Notes: generated by a model not told the origin, from the sequence alone. A DNA stretch of 64,000 nucleotides from Streptomyces roseirectus (GCF_014489635.1 NZ_CP060828.1:6780001-6844000); one strand, 5' to 3'. Counted from the stretch's first letter, positions 1 through 8,814 are shown. Translations and numbers: made by a program.

Positions 1-639
1 CCCAAGCTGCCCGGCGTCGACGTCGAGGTGCGGTACGTGCCCGCCTCGATGGAGGCCGAGATCGGCGGCGACTTCTACGCCGCGCTGTCCACCGACGCCG
101 GCGCGCTCGTCGCCGTCGGGGACGTCGTCGGGCACTCGCTGGACGCGGCGACGGTCATGGTCGAGCTGCGGCACGCGTTGCGCGCGTACTGCATCGAGGA
201 CAGCGACCCGGGCGTCCTCGCCGCCCGCCTCGACCACATGCTCCAGCGCTACCACCCCGAACTCACCGCGACGCTCTGCCTGATGCTGGTCGACGCGGAC
301 GCCGGACGGGTCCGGGTCGCCAACGCCGGGCACATCCCGCCGCTGCTGATCGGCGACGGCACCGCCGAGTACGTCGACGCGGCCGGTCCGCTGCTCGGCC
401 TCGGCCTGCCCCGCCCCGAGCCCGCCGAGTTCCGACTCGCCGCAGGACAGCGCCTGTTGATGGTCACCGACGGCCTCATCGAGACCCGGGGCACCGACCT
501 CGCCGTCTCCCTCGGCCGCCTCCGCCAGGCCGCCGCCGGCGCCCCCGAGGGCCTGGACACCCTCTGCGACCTCCTCCTCGGCTGCTTCGCCGACGGCCGC
601 GAGGACGACATCGCGATGCTGGCCCTGCAACTGCGGTGA
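1..639 (+). CDS. PP2C-type SpoIIE-domain protein phosphatase (3' part, truncated by window start)
   Basis: The open frame runs in from the window edge, so the N terminus, with any sensor domains, lies outside. The visible 212 residues form a nearly complete SpoIIE/PP2C phosphatase domain. Metal-binding motifs are visible: GGDFYAAL near the start, VGDVVGHSLDAA after it, ANAGHIPP in the middle, and VTDGLIETRG with a final DDIAML at the C terminus. Such proteins dephosphorylate anti-sigma-factor antagonists on serine or threonine with Mn2+ or Mg2+. In streptomycetes they are often fused to PAS, GAF or kinase-like domains. No partner gene is adjacent downstream, so the target cannot be inferred. 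Confidence 0.88.
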   Translation, partial: PKLPGVDVEVRYVPASMEAEIGGDFYAALSTDAGALVAVGDVVGHSLDAATVMVELRHALRAYCIEDSDPGVLAARLDHMLQRYHPELTATLCLMLVDADAGRVRVANAGHIPPLLIGDGTAEYVDAAGPLLGLGLPRPEPAEFRLAAGQRLLMVTDGLIETRGTDLAVSLGRLRQAAAGAPEGLDTLCDLLLGCFADGREDDIAMLALQLR

Positions 640-692
640 GCGCTCACCCCCTTGGTTAGGGTGGCGTGACCCGCACCTACCGAGGAGCCCGC

Positions 693-1055
693 ATGCCCCA
701 GATCACCGTCGACCACTCGGCCACCCTCACCCCGTCCTTCGACCGCGCCGCCTTCGCCCGCGACCTGCACGCCGCGACCGTCGAGATCGCCGCCGCCCGC
801 CCCGAGGCGTGCAAGACCCAGTTCCGCGCCGCTGAGCACACCGCCTTCGGGTACGAGGACGGCGGCCACGCGGTCGTCCACGTGACCATCGGCCTCCTCG
901 CCGGCCGCACCCCCGAGGTCAAGTCCGAACTGACCGCCGCCGTGCTGGAGTTGCTGAAGAAGCATCTCGCCGGCCTGGGGGCCGACGGCCTCGTCCTGCA
1001 CGCCTCCGCCGAAGTCCGCGACCTGGACCCGTCGTACACGAAGTTCGAGCGGTAA
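693..1055 (+). CDS. 5-carboxymethyl-2-hydroxymuconate isomerase-like tautomerase
   Basis: The product is 120 residues. Starting at the ATG at 693 puts proline at position 2, which becomes the N-terminal catalytic base of tautomerase-fold enzymes once Met is removed; GAGG lies just upstream. The sequence resembles the CHMI family (HpcD/HpaF): it opens MPQITVDHS and ends ASAEVRDLDPSYTKFER. The family isomerises 5-carboxymethyl-2-hydroxymuconate in homoprotocatechuate degradation. No other gene of that pathway is nearby, so the physiological substrate is uncertain. It converges on the TetR gene, with a hairpin between them. Confidence 0.72.
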   Translation: MPQITVDHSATLTPSFDRAAFARDLHAATVEIAAARPEACKTQFRAAEHTAFGYEDGGHAVVHVTIGLLAGRTPEVKSELTAAVLELLKKHLAGLGADGLVLHASAEVRDLDPSYTKFER

Positions 1056-1080
1056 GTCCCTTACCGGTAACGGGACTTAC
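1052..1080. terminator. Bidirectional hairpin between convergent genes
   Basis: GTAAGTCCC and GGGACTTAC form perfect 9-bp arms around a centre that is itself palindromic (TTACCGGTAA). It overlaps the last codons of the tautomerase gene and precedes the end of the TetR gene. A terminator is the simplest reading, but the symmetry would also suit a protein-binding site. Confidence 0.5.
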
Positions 1081-1092
1081 GTCTAACGGGGT

Positions 1093-1782
1093 TTACGTCG
1101 CGAGCGCGATGAGCCGGGTCACCAGCAGCCCGAACGGGCCGTCGGCCGGCTCCCCGCCCAGCACCGGGCGCAGCAGCTCCTTCAGCTCCTCGTCGTACGC
1201 GGCGGTCACGGCCGTCAACGCGGCGAAGTCGTGGACGAGTTGGAGCTGAAGCTCCTCGCGCGGGATGCGCTTGCCGTCCAGCCAGATGAGGGCCGTGGAC
1301 TCGGCGAGGGAGATCCAGGAGCGGACGAGGAGTTCGAGCCGGGGCGGCGGGTCGGTGATCTCCAGGTGGGACAGGATGTGCTCGTACGCCTTCTGGCGCA
1401 CGGAGTTGATGAGCGCGTTGGTCGTCGAGGACCCCACCGCGGGGCCGCCCCGCAGGAGGGCGGCGAACCCGGGGCCGTGGTCGTCGACGAAGTCGAAGTA
1501 CCGGCGCATGACCCGCAGCAGACGGGTGCCGAGCGGCCCTTCGTGCGGCTCCGCGAACCGGCTCGCCAGATCCTCCGACGCCCGCTTCAACGCGGCCTCG
1601 TACAGGCTGAGTTTGCCGGGGAAGTAGTGGTACACGAGCGGCCGCGAGATGCCGGCCGCCGCCGCTATCTCGTCGATCGAGACCTCGTCGGGGGAGCGCT
1701 GGGCGAACAGTTCGAGCGCGACCCCGATCAGCTGCTGCCGCCGCTCCTCCACGCCCATTCTCCGCCGCACCCCGGTTGTCAT
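1093..1782 (-). CDS. TetR-family transcriptional regulator
   Basis: The 229-residue protein has an N-terminal TetR helix-turn-helix (roughly residues 10–60): EERRQQLIGVALELFAQR, then VSIDEIAAAAGISRPLVYHYFPGK. The C-terminal half is the variable ligand-binding domain, ending in a helix rich in Leu and Glu. It follows the reductase gene in the same direction after 56 bp, so it may be the last gene of the diiron–reductase operon and its autoregulator. An alternative start is the Met eight codons further in (MGVEERRQQL). The ligand cannot be predicted from sequence. Confidence 0.87.
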   Translation of the reverse strand: MTTGVRRRMGVEERRQQLIGVALELFAQRSPDEVSIDEIAAAAGISRPLVYHYFPGKLSLYEAALKRASEDLASRFAEPHEGPLGTRLLRVMRRYFDFVDDHGPGFAALLRGGPAVGSSTTNALINSVRQKAYEHILSHLEITDPPPRLELLVRSWISLAESTALIWLDGKRIPREELQLQLVHDFAALTAVTAAYDEELKELLRPVLGGEPADGPFGLLVTRLIALAT

Positions 1783-1793
1783 GCCGACAACTT

Positions 1794-1805
1794 TACCGAG
1801 CGGTA
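1794..1805. promoter_or_regulatory. Candidate TetR operator (inverted repeat)
   Basis: TACCG-AG-CGGTA is a perfect 5-bp inverted repeat with a 2-bp spacer, 12 bp upstream of the TetR start. Position and shape suit autoregulation. The short arms make chance occurrence possible. Confidence 0.3.
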
Positions 1806-1838
1806 CCCCACTTCAACCGCCCCACTCGGCAAGGTCGT

Positions 1839-2867
1839 TCACATGTCGAGCACCAGCCGCCCACCGCGCGCCCGCGAGACGCAGATCAGCATCGAGTCGC
1901 CGCGCTCCTGATCGGTGAGCAGTTCGTCCCGGTGGTCCACCTCCCCCTCCAGCACCCGCTGCCGGCACGTCCCGCAGAAACCCTGCTCGCACGAGTAGAG
2001 CGTGTCCGGCAGCTCCGCGCGGACGGCGGCCAGCACCGAGGAGTCCGCCCCGACCGTCAACACCCGCCCACTGCGCCGGAGTTCGACCTCGAAGGCGGAC
2101 CCGGCGGAACCGACCGCCCCGAACCGTTCGAGCCGCACGCCGGGCACCAGCTCCTCGACCGCCCGCGCCAACCCCTCGGGCCCACAGCAGTAGACGGCCG
2201 TCCCCTCCGCCAACTCACCGAGCAGCCCGCCGAGTTCGGCCCTGCCCTCGACGACCGATACTCGGTCCGGCCCGAACTTCTCGACCTCCTCCAGGAACGG
2301 CATCGACGCCCGCGACCGCCCGCAGTACAGCAGCCGCCACGCGGCACCCTCCGGCAGCGCCCGCAGCATCGGCAGGATCGGCGTGATCCCGATACCGCCC
2401 GCGACGAACACGTACGCGGGCGCCCCGGACACCAGCGGGAACCGGTTGCGCGGCCCCCGCACCTCGACCTCCATGCCCTCCCGCAGCTCCTCGTGCACCT
2501 CGCGCGACCCGCCGCGCCCGTCCTCGACGAGCCGCACGGCGACCGTGTACGACGAGGCGTCCCCGGGGTCCCCGCACAGCGAGTACTGCCGCACCAGCCC
2601 CGACGGCAGCACCAGATCGAGGTGCGCCCCCGCCTCCCAGCGCGGCAACTCCCGACCTTCGAGCCGCAGTTGGACGACGCCGTCGGCGACCGTCTCGCGC
2701 GCCGCGACCGTCAGCCGCAGCCCGCGCGTGCGGGGCCGCCCGGAGATCGGCTCCTCCAGCGCCGGCATCGGCCACAGCGGGGACGCCTGGATCCGCCGCC
2801 GCAGCGCGCGCTTCACCAGCAGCGCGGCCCCGGCGACCGCGAGGACCGTCCGCACCCGGGGCGCCAT
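1839..2867 (-). CDS. Membrane-associated ferredoxin reductase with FAD, NAD(P)H and [2Fe-2S] domains
   Basis: The 342-residue protein has a short hydrophobic N-terminal segment (about residues 7–19) followed by a class IA oxygenase reductase architecture. The FAD-binding domain contains RQYSLCGDP, the nucleotide domain contains GGIGITPILPML and CCGPEGL, and the plant-type ferredoxin domain has Cys-x4-Cys-x2-Cys (CEQGFCGTC) plus a distal Cys in LICVSRA. It should pass electrons from NAD(P)H to an oxygenase. Its ATG shares one base with the stop codon (TGATG) of the diiron protein gene upstream, implying translational coupling. It is therefore probably the dedicated reductase of that protein. 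Confidence 0.88.
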   Translation of the reverse strand: MAPRVRTVLAVAGAALLVKRALRRRIQASPLWPMPALEEPISGRPRTRGLRLTVAARETVADGVVQLRLEGRELPRWEAGAHLDLVLPSGLVRQYSLCGDPGDASSYTVAVRLVEDGRGGSREVHEELREGMEVEVRGPRNRFPLVSGAPAYVFVAGGIGITPILPMLRALPEGAAWRLLYCGRSRASMPFLEEVEKFGPDRVSVVEGRAELGGLLGELAEGTAVYCCGPEGLARAVEELVPGVRLERFGAVGSAGSAFEVELRRSGRVLTVGADSSVLAAVRAELPDTLYSCEQGFCGTCRQRVLEGEVDHRDELLTDQERGDSMLICVSRARGGRLVLDM

Positions 2868-3775
2868 CAGGCGGCCCGCTTCTCGGCGGCGAGCGCGGCG
2901 GGGGAGGTGGCGAGATACGCGACGGCCTGCGCCGTCGACGCCTCCTGCGAGGGGTGGTAGGCGTGGCTGAGGTAGCGGGGGATCGACTTCAGCAGGTCGC
3001 CGGTGGCCGGGAGGGTGCCCTGCCGGCCGCTCAGGTAGAACGCCTTCACGCTCGCCTTGCCGTCCAGGACGGTCGGGTCGTTCTCCATGAAGTACCGGGC
3101 CCCGCGCTGCCACAGGAACACCAGCGTCGCGAAAGCCGTCGCCCAGGTCCGCACCCGGCGCCGGTAGCCGCCGTCGACGTGCATGAACAGGTCGAAGGCG
3201 ACCGAGCGGTGCTCGACCTCCTCGGCGCCGTGCCAGCGCAGCAGGTCCAGCATCATCGGGTCGGCGCCGCGCCGGTCCAGCTCGCCGGCGTTGAGCACCC
3301 AGTCCCCGAGGAACGCCGTGTAGTGCTCGATCGCCGCGATCAGCGCCACCCGCTCCATCAGCCACCAGCGCCGCGCCCGTCCCGGCGGCAGGGTGCGGTC
3401 GCCGAGCAGCTTCTCGAACATCCAGTCGACCTGTGCGGTGTACGGCGTCGGGTCGAGGCCCTGTTCCCGCAGGTGGGGGAGGACTTCGTCGTGGGCCTGG
3501 GAGTGCATGGCCTCCTGCCCGATGAACCCGACGACGTCCGAGCGCAGCCGCTCGTCGCGGATGTACGGCAGCACCTGCCGGTAGACGTGCACGAACCAGC
3601 GCTCGCCCGCCGGTAGCAGGAGGTGCAGCACGTTGATGGTGTGCGTGGTGAAGGGGTCCCCGGGCACCCAGTGCAGCGGGGTCTCCTCCCAGGAGAACGA
3701 CACCTTCCGCGCCTTGAGGTCGACCTGCTCGCCCTCGACCGGCCGGGGTGCCCGTGCGGCCTTCTTGTTAGACAT
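2867..3775 (-). CDS. Ferritin-like diiron protein of the 'metal-dependent hydrolase' family (PF10118-like), probable oxygenase component
   Basis: The 302-residue protein belongs to a family usually labelled predicted metal-dependent hydrolase. Its residues fit a four-helix diiron carboxylate protein: Glu58, Glu88-x2-His91, Glu150 and Glu186-x2-His189, that is E…ExxH…E…ExxH. The C-terminal region contains hydrophobic helices (about 205–225). The ATG at 3775 is the start that precedes the Lys-rich MSNKKAARAP. Coupling to a three-domain reductase suggests O2 activation on a lipid-like or hydrophobic substrate rather than hydrolysis. That role is inferred from the metal-ligand pattern and the context; the substrate is unknown. 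Confidence 0.8.
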   Translation of the reverse strand: MSNKKAARAPRPVEGEQVDLKARKVSFSWEETPLHWVPGDPFTTHTINVLHLLLPAGERWFVHVYRQVLPYIRDERLRSDVVGFIGQEAMHSQAHDEVLPHLREQGLDPTPYTAQVDWMFEKLLGDRTLPPGRARRWWLMERVALIAAIEHYTAFLGDWVLNAGELDRRGADPMMLDLLRWHGAEEVEHRSVAFDLFMHVDGGYRRRVRTWATAFATLVFLWQRGARYFMENDPTVLDGKASVKAFYLSGRQGTLPATGDLLKSIPRYLSHAYHPSQEASTAQAVAYLATSPAALAAEKRAA

Positions 3776-3778
3776 AAT

Positions 3779-3792
3779 GTCAATGTACTGAC
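3779..3792. promoter_or_regulatory. Inverted repeat at the start of the diiron–reductase operon
   Basis: GTCA-ATGTAC-TGAC is a 4-bp-arm inverted repeat directly upstream of the diiron gene ATG. It could be an operator for the operon's TetR protein. It does not match the inverted repeat before the TetR gene, which weakens that idea. Confidence 0.3.
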
Positions 3793-3858
3793 GGGTAGAG
3801 CGGGGGTGAACCCCCGTGCACGACCGAATTCCGACGCCCGGGACCCATCGGACGGCCC

Positions 3859-5793
3859 CTAGTGGAGCACCTTGACCGGCTTCCCGCCCTTCAGCGTCCC
3901 CTCCAGCGTGGCCTGCACGCCCTGCTCGGTCCGCACGGTCAGCAGGTTGCCCTCCGCCGCCACGTTGACCCCGCCCGCCGTCCGCACCGACCGCGTGTCC
4001 TTGTCCCCGGCGGCCATCAGGAACCAGTGCCCCTTCTTCGACTTCCACAGCGCCCCGGCCAGCACGTGCGGATCACGCGGACCGCACGCCGGCACGTCCG
4101 CCGCCTTCGCCACGACCGCCCCGAACAGCCCGCCCGGCGTGTGGAACTGGGCGCTCGCCCGCGTCCCGTCACCCCGCCAGGTCTCCGCACGCGTGCACAC
4201 CCACTGCGCCGACCCGCTCCCGTCCGGCAGCGGCTGGCGCGCGAACTGCCAGGCGTTCACGGCCCGGACGCCCGCCGCGCGCAGGTCCGCGAGCGAACAC
4301 GCGTACGGCGCCCAGGTCTTGAGGGCGTCCACGCCGGTCACGTCCCGCCCGGCGCCCGGCTTGCCCGACGTCAGCCGCGCCGGCACCAACTCGCCGAGGT
4401 CGCTGAGGAGTTGACGGCCCTGCCCGCCGGTCAGCTGGAGGACGTTCCAGCCCGTGCAGGCGCCCGTCCGCGTCGCCGGACTGCCCATCGGCGACGTCAC
4501 CCCACCGGTGAGCGTCAGATCCATCACCCCGGCGCTCGGCTTCGACAGGTCCCGCTCACCGGCCCCGGTCACCCAAGGCGCCGTCAGATAACGGACGTTG
4601 CCGTCGGCGCGGCTCAGCACCACCGCGCCCGCCTCCGCGCCGGACGCCCCGTCCACCCGCGCGAAGTCCAGCGCGGCCCCGGCCGTCCCGTCCTTCGGCT
4701 CGGCGTACCGGACGATCCGCAGCCCGTCGTACAGGATCACCACGCGGACGTTGTCCACGGCACCCGCGTACAGGAGTTGGGGCGGGCCAGACGGACCGCC
4801 GGCCGGGGTGGCGGGGGTCGCGGAGACGTGGACCTTCTCGCCGGGGCGCGCCCACACCGCGAGCGCGCGGCGCAACAGGGCCTCGTCACCGGTGAGTTCA
4901 CCGCGCGCGGGCCACGCCGAGAAATCCGTGCGGGCCGACGTCCGCCACGCGACCGGGGAGACCTTCAGCAGCCGTCCGGGATCCAGCGCGGCCTCGGCCG
5001 CCGGATTCTTCGCGTACGCCGGGGCCGCCGCGCCGTCCGGGCCCCAGCCGCCGCCGGGCAGCGCGACCAGCGCCCCGCACACCACCAGCGCGGCCCCCGC
5101 CGCGAGCGCCGCCCTGCCGTGCTGGCGGCGGCGCATCAGATCCGTCGGACGGGCCTGGAGCACGCAGGGGTCGAACCCGGGGGAGTCGAGCAGCGCGTAC
5201 TCCGCGTCCACCTCGCCCGCCTCGCGCAGCGCCGCGTCGACCGCGACGACCCCGCACTCCCCGAGCACCTTGCGGACGTCGGCGTCCGCCAGCTTCTCCA
5301 GCCCGCGCAGCGCGTACGCCGCCCGCGCCGGCCCGTCCAGCTCCGACAGCCGCTGCTCCAGGGCGAGTTCGTCGGCCCCGCCCGCCCGCGGGAGCAGCCG
5401 CAGCCCCCATACGCGGGGGAGCGGCGACGGCAGCCCGGCCCGCTTCGGCCACGCCCGCCGCCGCAGCGGCAGACCCGCCTCCAGCGCCGTCCGCACGACC
5501 CGCAGCCGCACGTACGCGTACCCCGGATCGCCGTCCCGCCCCGCCGACTGCGCCGGGATCACCGGGGCCGAGGCCCGCCTGCGCGGCAGGGCACGCTGCA
5601 CGAGCGCGTGCGCGGTCAGGACGCGCCGGCCCCTCGGGAGCGACGGCGGCAGCACCACGTAGGCGAGCCGCACCAGGCGCGGATAGTGCTCGACGAGCGC
5701 GGCCTCGGCCTGCTCCACGTCGAGAGCCGGCCCGGCGGAACCGGGGCGGGGGGAGCGGGAGGCGGGGCGCTGGGCGACATCCTGTGACTGCAC
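3859..5793 (-). CDS. Membrane protein with sigma-factor-like N terminus and large extracytoplasmic domain
   Basis: The 644-residue protein starts with GTG at 5793. Residues about 25–205 look like a degenerate ECF sigma factor: a region-2-like helix (EQAEAALVEHYPRLVRLAYV) and a region-4-like segment (ELDGPARAAYALRGLEKLAD). An Arg-rich stretch precedes one transmembrane helix at about 228–245. The remaining ~395 residues, with several Cys, should lie outside the membrane and show no motif I recognise. The topology is that of a membrane-tethered sigma or anti-sigma protein rather than a soluble factor. I do not know a characterised homologue. No clear ribosome binding site is visible at the chosen start. 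Confidence 0.62.
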   Translation of the reverse strand: MQSQDVAQRPASRSPRPGSAGPALDVEQAEAALVEHYPRLVRLAYVVLPPSLPRGRRVLTAHALVQRALPRRRASAPVIPAQSAGRDGDPGYAYVRLRVVRTALEAGLPLRRRAWPKRAGLPSPLPRVWGLRLLPRAGGADELALEQRLSELDGPARAAYALRGLEKLADADVRKVLGECGVVAVDAALREAGEVDAEYALLDSPGFDPCVLQARPTDLMRRRQHGRAALAAGAALVVCGALVALPGGGWGPDGAAAPAYAKNPAAEAALDPGRLLKVSPVAWRTSARTDFSAWPARGELTGDEALLRRALAVWARPGEKVHVSATPATPAGGPSGPPQLLYAGAVDNVRVVILYDGLRIVRYAEPKDGTAGAALDFARVDGASGAEAGAVVLSRADGNVRYLTAPWVTGAGERDLSKPSAGVMDLTLTGGVTSPMGSPATRTGACTGWNVLQLTGGQGRQLLSDLGELVPARLTSGKPGAGRDVTGVDALKTWAPYACSLADLRAAGVRAVNAWQFARQPLPDGSGSAQWVCTRAETWRGDGTRASAQFHTPGGLFGAVVAKAADVPACGPRDPHVLAGALWKSKKGHWFLMAAGDKDTRSVRTAGGVNVAAEGNLLTVRTEQGVQATLEGTLKGGKPVKVLH

Positions 5794-5887
5794 GTCCGGG
5801 AGAACGAGCGGCCCGGCGACAGGTCACCGCCGGGCGGGTGAATCCCCCCTGCGGGGACGGCTGTTCGAGGAACGATTCAGCGCGGCC

Positions 5888-6397
5888 TCACCCGGCCGGT
5901 GCCACCAGCGCCCGCGCGTAGTTCGCCATCGACCGCTGGTAGCGCGGCAGATGGGGCGCCAGCGCCGCAAGGACCAGCGCGAGACCTTCCCGGTCCCGGC
6001 CCAGGCTCGACAGGCACAGCGCGAGACACGCGCGCACGGCGTCGTCCAACTCGTCGGACGGCGCGTCCAGTTCGGGCGTCAGCAGTTTCACCGCCTCCTC
6101 GGCCCGGCCGACGTTGCGCAGCGAACTCGCCAGCTGGATCTTCGTCCGCCGCTTCCGGTAGCCGTCGAGACCCAGCGCCAGCGCCTCCTCGTACAGGGGA
6201 ACGGCCTTGTCGGAGTGGCCCGTCGAGTCCCAGGCGCACGCCTGCTCGAACGGGGCCAGCGGGCTGCCCGGGGGCAACTCGGCGGCCAGCGCGCCGATCA
6301 CGGCCCGGAAGTCGGCGCCCTGCTCCTCGGTGTACTCGTCGTAGCTCGCCCACGCGGCGGCGATGCGGTCTTCCCAGTCCCGGTTCATGAAGATCAC
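5888..6397 (-). CDS. TPR-like protein
   Basis: The 169-residue soluble protein is built of paired helices like the tetratricopeptide family TPR_5. Repeated amphipathic helices include KAVPLYEEALALGLDGYR, KIQLASSLRNVGRAEEAV and RACLALCLSSLGRDREGLALV. It probably mediates protein–protein contact and has no catalytic motif. The ATG at 6397 gives MIFMNRDWED; the Met three codons in is an equally good start, and neither has a clear Shine–Dalgarno sequence. It stands alone on the minus strand. Confidence 0.72.
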   Translation of the reverse strand: MIFMNRDWEDRIAAAWASYDEYTEEQGADFRAVIGALAAELPPGSPLAPFEQACAWDSTGHSDKAVPLYEEALALGLDGYRKRRTKIQLASSLRNVGRAEEAVKLLTPELDAPSDELDDAVRACLALCLSSLGRDREGLALVLAALAPHLPRYQRSMANYARALVAPAG

Positions 6398-6504
6398 GAT
6401 GGCATGCGGGGGTTACGGGGACCACAGAAAAAGATGACCGGTTGAGTGGTTCGCGTGCCGGGGGCCGTATCGAGGGGGAGGTCTCTCAGGGAGGAACTGG
6501 ACAG

Positions 6505-6933
6505 ATGAAGCTGACCCGACCGACGCTCGCGGCAGTGGCCGCCGTGGCGGCGCTGACCCTGGCCGGCTGCGGGGCCGGCGGGGACGACACGGACACGGCC
6601 GCCGACGCCGTCCCCGTCGCGGCGACCGGGAGCCTGGAGCAGCTTGCCGCGCAGGTCAAGTGCGAGCCGAACATGCAGACCGACGCGGACGAACTGCGGC
6701 AGGCGATCTGCAAGACCGCCGACGGCAAGTACATCCTCCTCACCTTCGCCACCGACCGCGGCCAGCGCGAGTGGATCAACGGCGCGAAGGACTACGGCGG
6801 CCACTACCTCGTCGGCCGCAAGTGGATCGCGGTGGGGGAGACCACCAAGACGGTCGAGACGCTGCGCAAGACCCTCGGCGGGGACATCGAGGAGGGCATC
6901 GACCACTCGGGCGGCGGACACACCAGTCACTGA
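6505..6933 (+). CDS. Small secreted lipoprotein
   Basis: The 142-residue protein has a type II signal peptide with lipobox L-A-G-C, Cys22 being the lipidation site, followed by a Gly/Asp/Thr-rich linker. The mature domain contains two Cys (VKCEPNM and AICKTADGKY) that could form a disulfide. A GGGAGG element lies upstream of the ATG. It is exported and anchored to the outer leaflet of the membrane. The function of the ~110-residue mature domain is unknown to me. Confidence 0.87.
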   Translation: MKLTRPTLAAVAAVAALTLAGCGAGGDDTDTAADAVPVAATGSLEQLAAQVKCEPNMQTDADELRQAICKTADGKYILLTFATDRGQREWINGAKDYGGHYLVGRKWIAVGETTKTVETLRKTLGGDIEEGIDHSGGGHTSH

Positions 6934-6952
6934 AGTTTTTTCCGGTCGTACA

Positions 6953-6993
6953 CGACAGAGCCGGCGGTGGGAATCCCACCGCCGGCTCTGTCG
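6953..6993. terminator. Strong bidirectional terminator
   Basis: Two perfect 20-nt arms (6953–6972 and 6974–6993) meet at a single central base, giving a very stable GC-rich hairpin between the convergent lipoprotein and DUF1996 genes. A T-run (GTTTTTT) lies just upstream on the plus strand. Confidence 0.88.
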
Positions 6994-7009
6994 TCGAACT
7001 AGGCCCGTA

Positions 7010-8632
7010 CTACTGGCACTTGCGGCCGGTGTTGATGCAGTTGACCATCTGGTTCATCGTGTTCTGCGAGAAGAAGTTGATGAAGTCGTTGTGGTCGGTG
7101 ATCGGCTTGTGCAGGTTCTCCGGGAAGGAGTCCACCGCGTAGGCGTTCTTCACCTGGCCGTTCTGGATCTGCGGGCGCGGAACGTTGTAGACGAGGCGGA
7201 CCTGGAGCTGCGGGATCGCCTTGAAGCCGTTGGCGCACTGGCCGTTGCCCTGGACGAACGAGACGTGTGTCCGGTGGTTGGCGGAGTCGATGTTCTGGCC
7301 GTCCCAGCAGCTCTGGAAGAAGGACGTGCGGACGACCTGGCTGCCCTGCGGGCAGATCGGGTACTTGTCCTTCAGCTGCACCTTGTTCTCGAAGCCGGTG
7401 CAGGACCAGTTGACGTTGGCGTTGGCGTTGCCGTTGACGAACGCCTTGGCGTCACCGGTGATGATGCGCAGCGCGGTCGGCATGGCGACGACGTTGCCCG
7501 CCTTGTTGCCGACGAACTTCAGCTGGGCCTGGGCCGGCTGGAGGATCCGGCCGACGTTGCCCTCCTTGCCGCCGCCGTCGTTGTTCTGGTCGAAGTCCTG
7601 GGTGCCGTCCTGGACCCGCAGGACCGGCCAGAAGTACGAGGACTTGTCGCCCTGGTTCTGGCAGCTCGTCTGCGCGCCGGCCAGCTCCTGGTCGCTCGCG
7701 AAGGCGTCGTTCGACTGGTTGCCGACGTAGTCGTGCAGGTGGTGGGCGCCGTTGGCGACACCGGGGGCCACGATCACGTTGTCCGTGTTGTGGTTGTCGT
7801 TGCCGTTGGTGCCGCACTTGGTGGTGAAGGAACCACGCGAACCGCTGTTGCCGTTCGCGGCGAGACCGTTGTTGCCCACGCCGAACTGGGCGTTGTTGCC
7901 GGCCTTCGTGATGTCCACGAAGTCCGCGGCCACCGGGCCGTTGCCGCCCTGGCCGCCGCCGGCCTGCTGACCGCCGTTGTTCTGGCCGCCGTTGTTCTGA
8001 CCGTTGCCGCCCTGGCCGTTGCCGTTCTGGCCGTTCTGACCGTTGCCGTTCTGACCGTTGTTGTTGCCGCCGTTGTTGTTCTGGCCACCGTTGTTCTGGT
8101 TGCCGTTGTTGTTGCCGCCGTTGTTGTTCTGGCCGCCGTTGTTGCCACCGGCGTTGGTCTGGGCGGTCTGCGGCGTGCACGCGGCGAGCTGGCTGAGCGA
8201 GTTGTCGAACTGCCCGCCCACCCGCTGGATGTTGATGCGGATGCGGTCGATCGTCGCGGCCCGCTTCTCCTTCAGCGGACCGGTGATCGCGTTCTGCACG
8301 AAGCCCGCGTCCTGCGCCTGCGCCTGCCTGGTGGAGGCGAGCCGGGCGTAAGCCTCGGTGATCTGCTTGTCGAGCAGCGCCAACTCCCTGTCGACGCCCT
8401 GGCGCGCGCGCTGCGGCACGTTCGTCAGCCGCTGGCCGACGTCCGGGCAGGCGATCGTCGCGACCTGGGCACCTGCGGCCTTGACCTGGTTCTGCCCCGA
8501 GTTGTGCGACTCGCCGGCAGACGCGTAGAAGTTAGCCCAGATCAGCCCGCCCCCACCGAGCGCTAGGGCCGCCGACGCGGCTATGGCCTTGTTGGCCATC
8601 GACGAACGGCGTTTACGTGTGTTGCGTCCCAT
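7010..8632 (-). CDS. DUF1996 secreted protein with Asn/Gly/Gln-rich linker
   Basis: The 540-residue product starts at the ATG at 8632, preceded by a clear AGAGGAG. The N terminus is basic (RKRRSSM) followed by a hydrophobic signal or anchor ([11 protein letters not shown]). Residues about 60–150 form a helical Cys-containing region. A ~70-residue linker of alternating Asn, Gly and Gln repeats follows. The C-terminal ~320 residues match the DUF1996 pattern ([18 protein letters not shown] motif, many Trp and Cys). The domain occurs in secreted actinobacterial and fungal proteins of unknown activity, and conserved His and Asp suggest metal or carbohydrate binding. It stands alone between a terminator and the RR/HK operon. 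Confidence 0.86.
   Translation of the reverse strand: MGRNTRKRRSSMANKAIAASAALALGGGGLIWANFYASAGESHNSGQNQVKAAGAQVATIACPDVGQRLTNVPQRARQGVDRELALLDKQITEAYARLASTRQAQAQDAGFVQNAITGPLKEKRAATIDRIRINIQRVGGQFDNSLSQLAACTPQTAQTNAGGNNGGQNNNGGNNNGNQNNGGQNNNGGNNNGQNGNGQNGQNGNGQGGNGQNNGGQNNGGQQAGGGQGGNGPVAADFVDITKAGNNAQFGVGNNGLAANGNSGSRGSFTTKCGTNGNDNHNTDNVIVAPGVANGAHHLHDYVGNQSNDAFASDQELAGAQTSCQNQGDKSSYFWPVLRVQDGTQDFDQNNDGGGKEGNVGRILQPAQAQLKFVGNKAGNVVAMPTALRIITGDAKAFVNGNANANVNWSCTGFENKVQLKDKYPICPQGSQVVRTSFFQSCWDGQNIDSANHRTHVSFVQGNGQCANGFKAIPQLQVRLVYNVPRPQIQNGQVKNAYAVDSFPENLHKPITDHNDFINFFSQNTMNQMVNCINTGRKCQ
7935..8155. repeat. Low-complexity repeats encoding the N/G/Q linker
   Basis: Short interrupted units of the type GCCGTTGTTCTG recur through about 220 bp and encode NNGGQ- and NGQ-type peptides on the minus strand. 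This is an in-frame coding minisatellite and is likely to vary in length between strains. Confidence 0.75.
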
Positions 8633-8814
8633 GGAACTCCTCTGACTTCCTTGCGGGGCAGCATCGAGGCGCCCGACAGGAGTGAAGCGGCGCCGTTCAT
8701 TACGCACGCCGGCTCAGAGGTGTTCAGCCGTCTCAGAAATTCCTGAGAGTTTCGTGGGAGAGCGAAAGCGGGCTATTCACCCAACACCCGCACAACCAAC
8801 ACGAGTTGCCTCGA

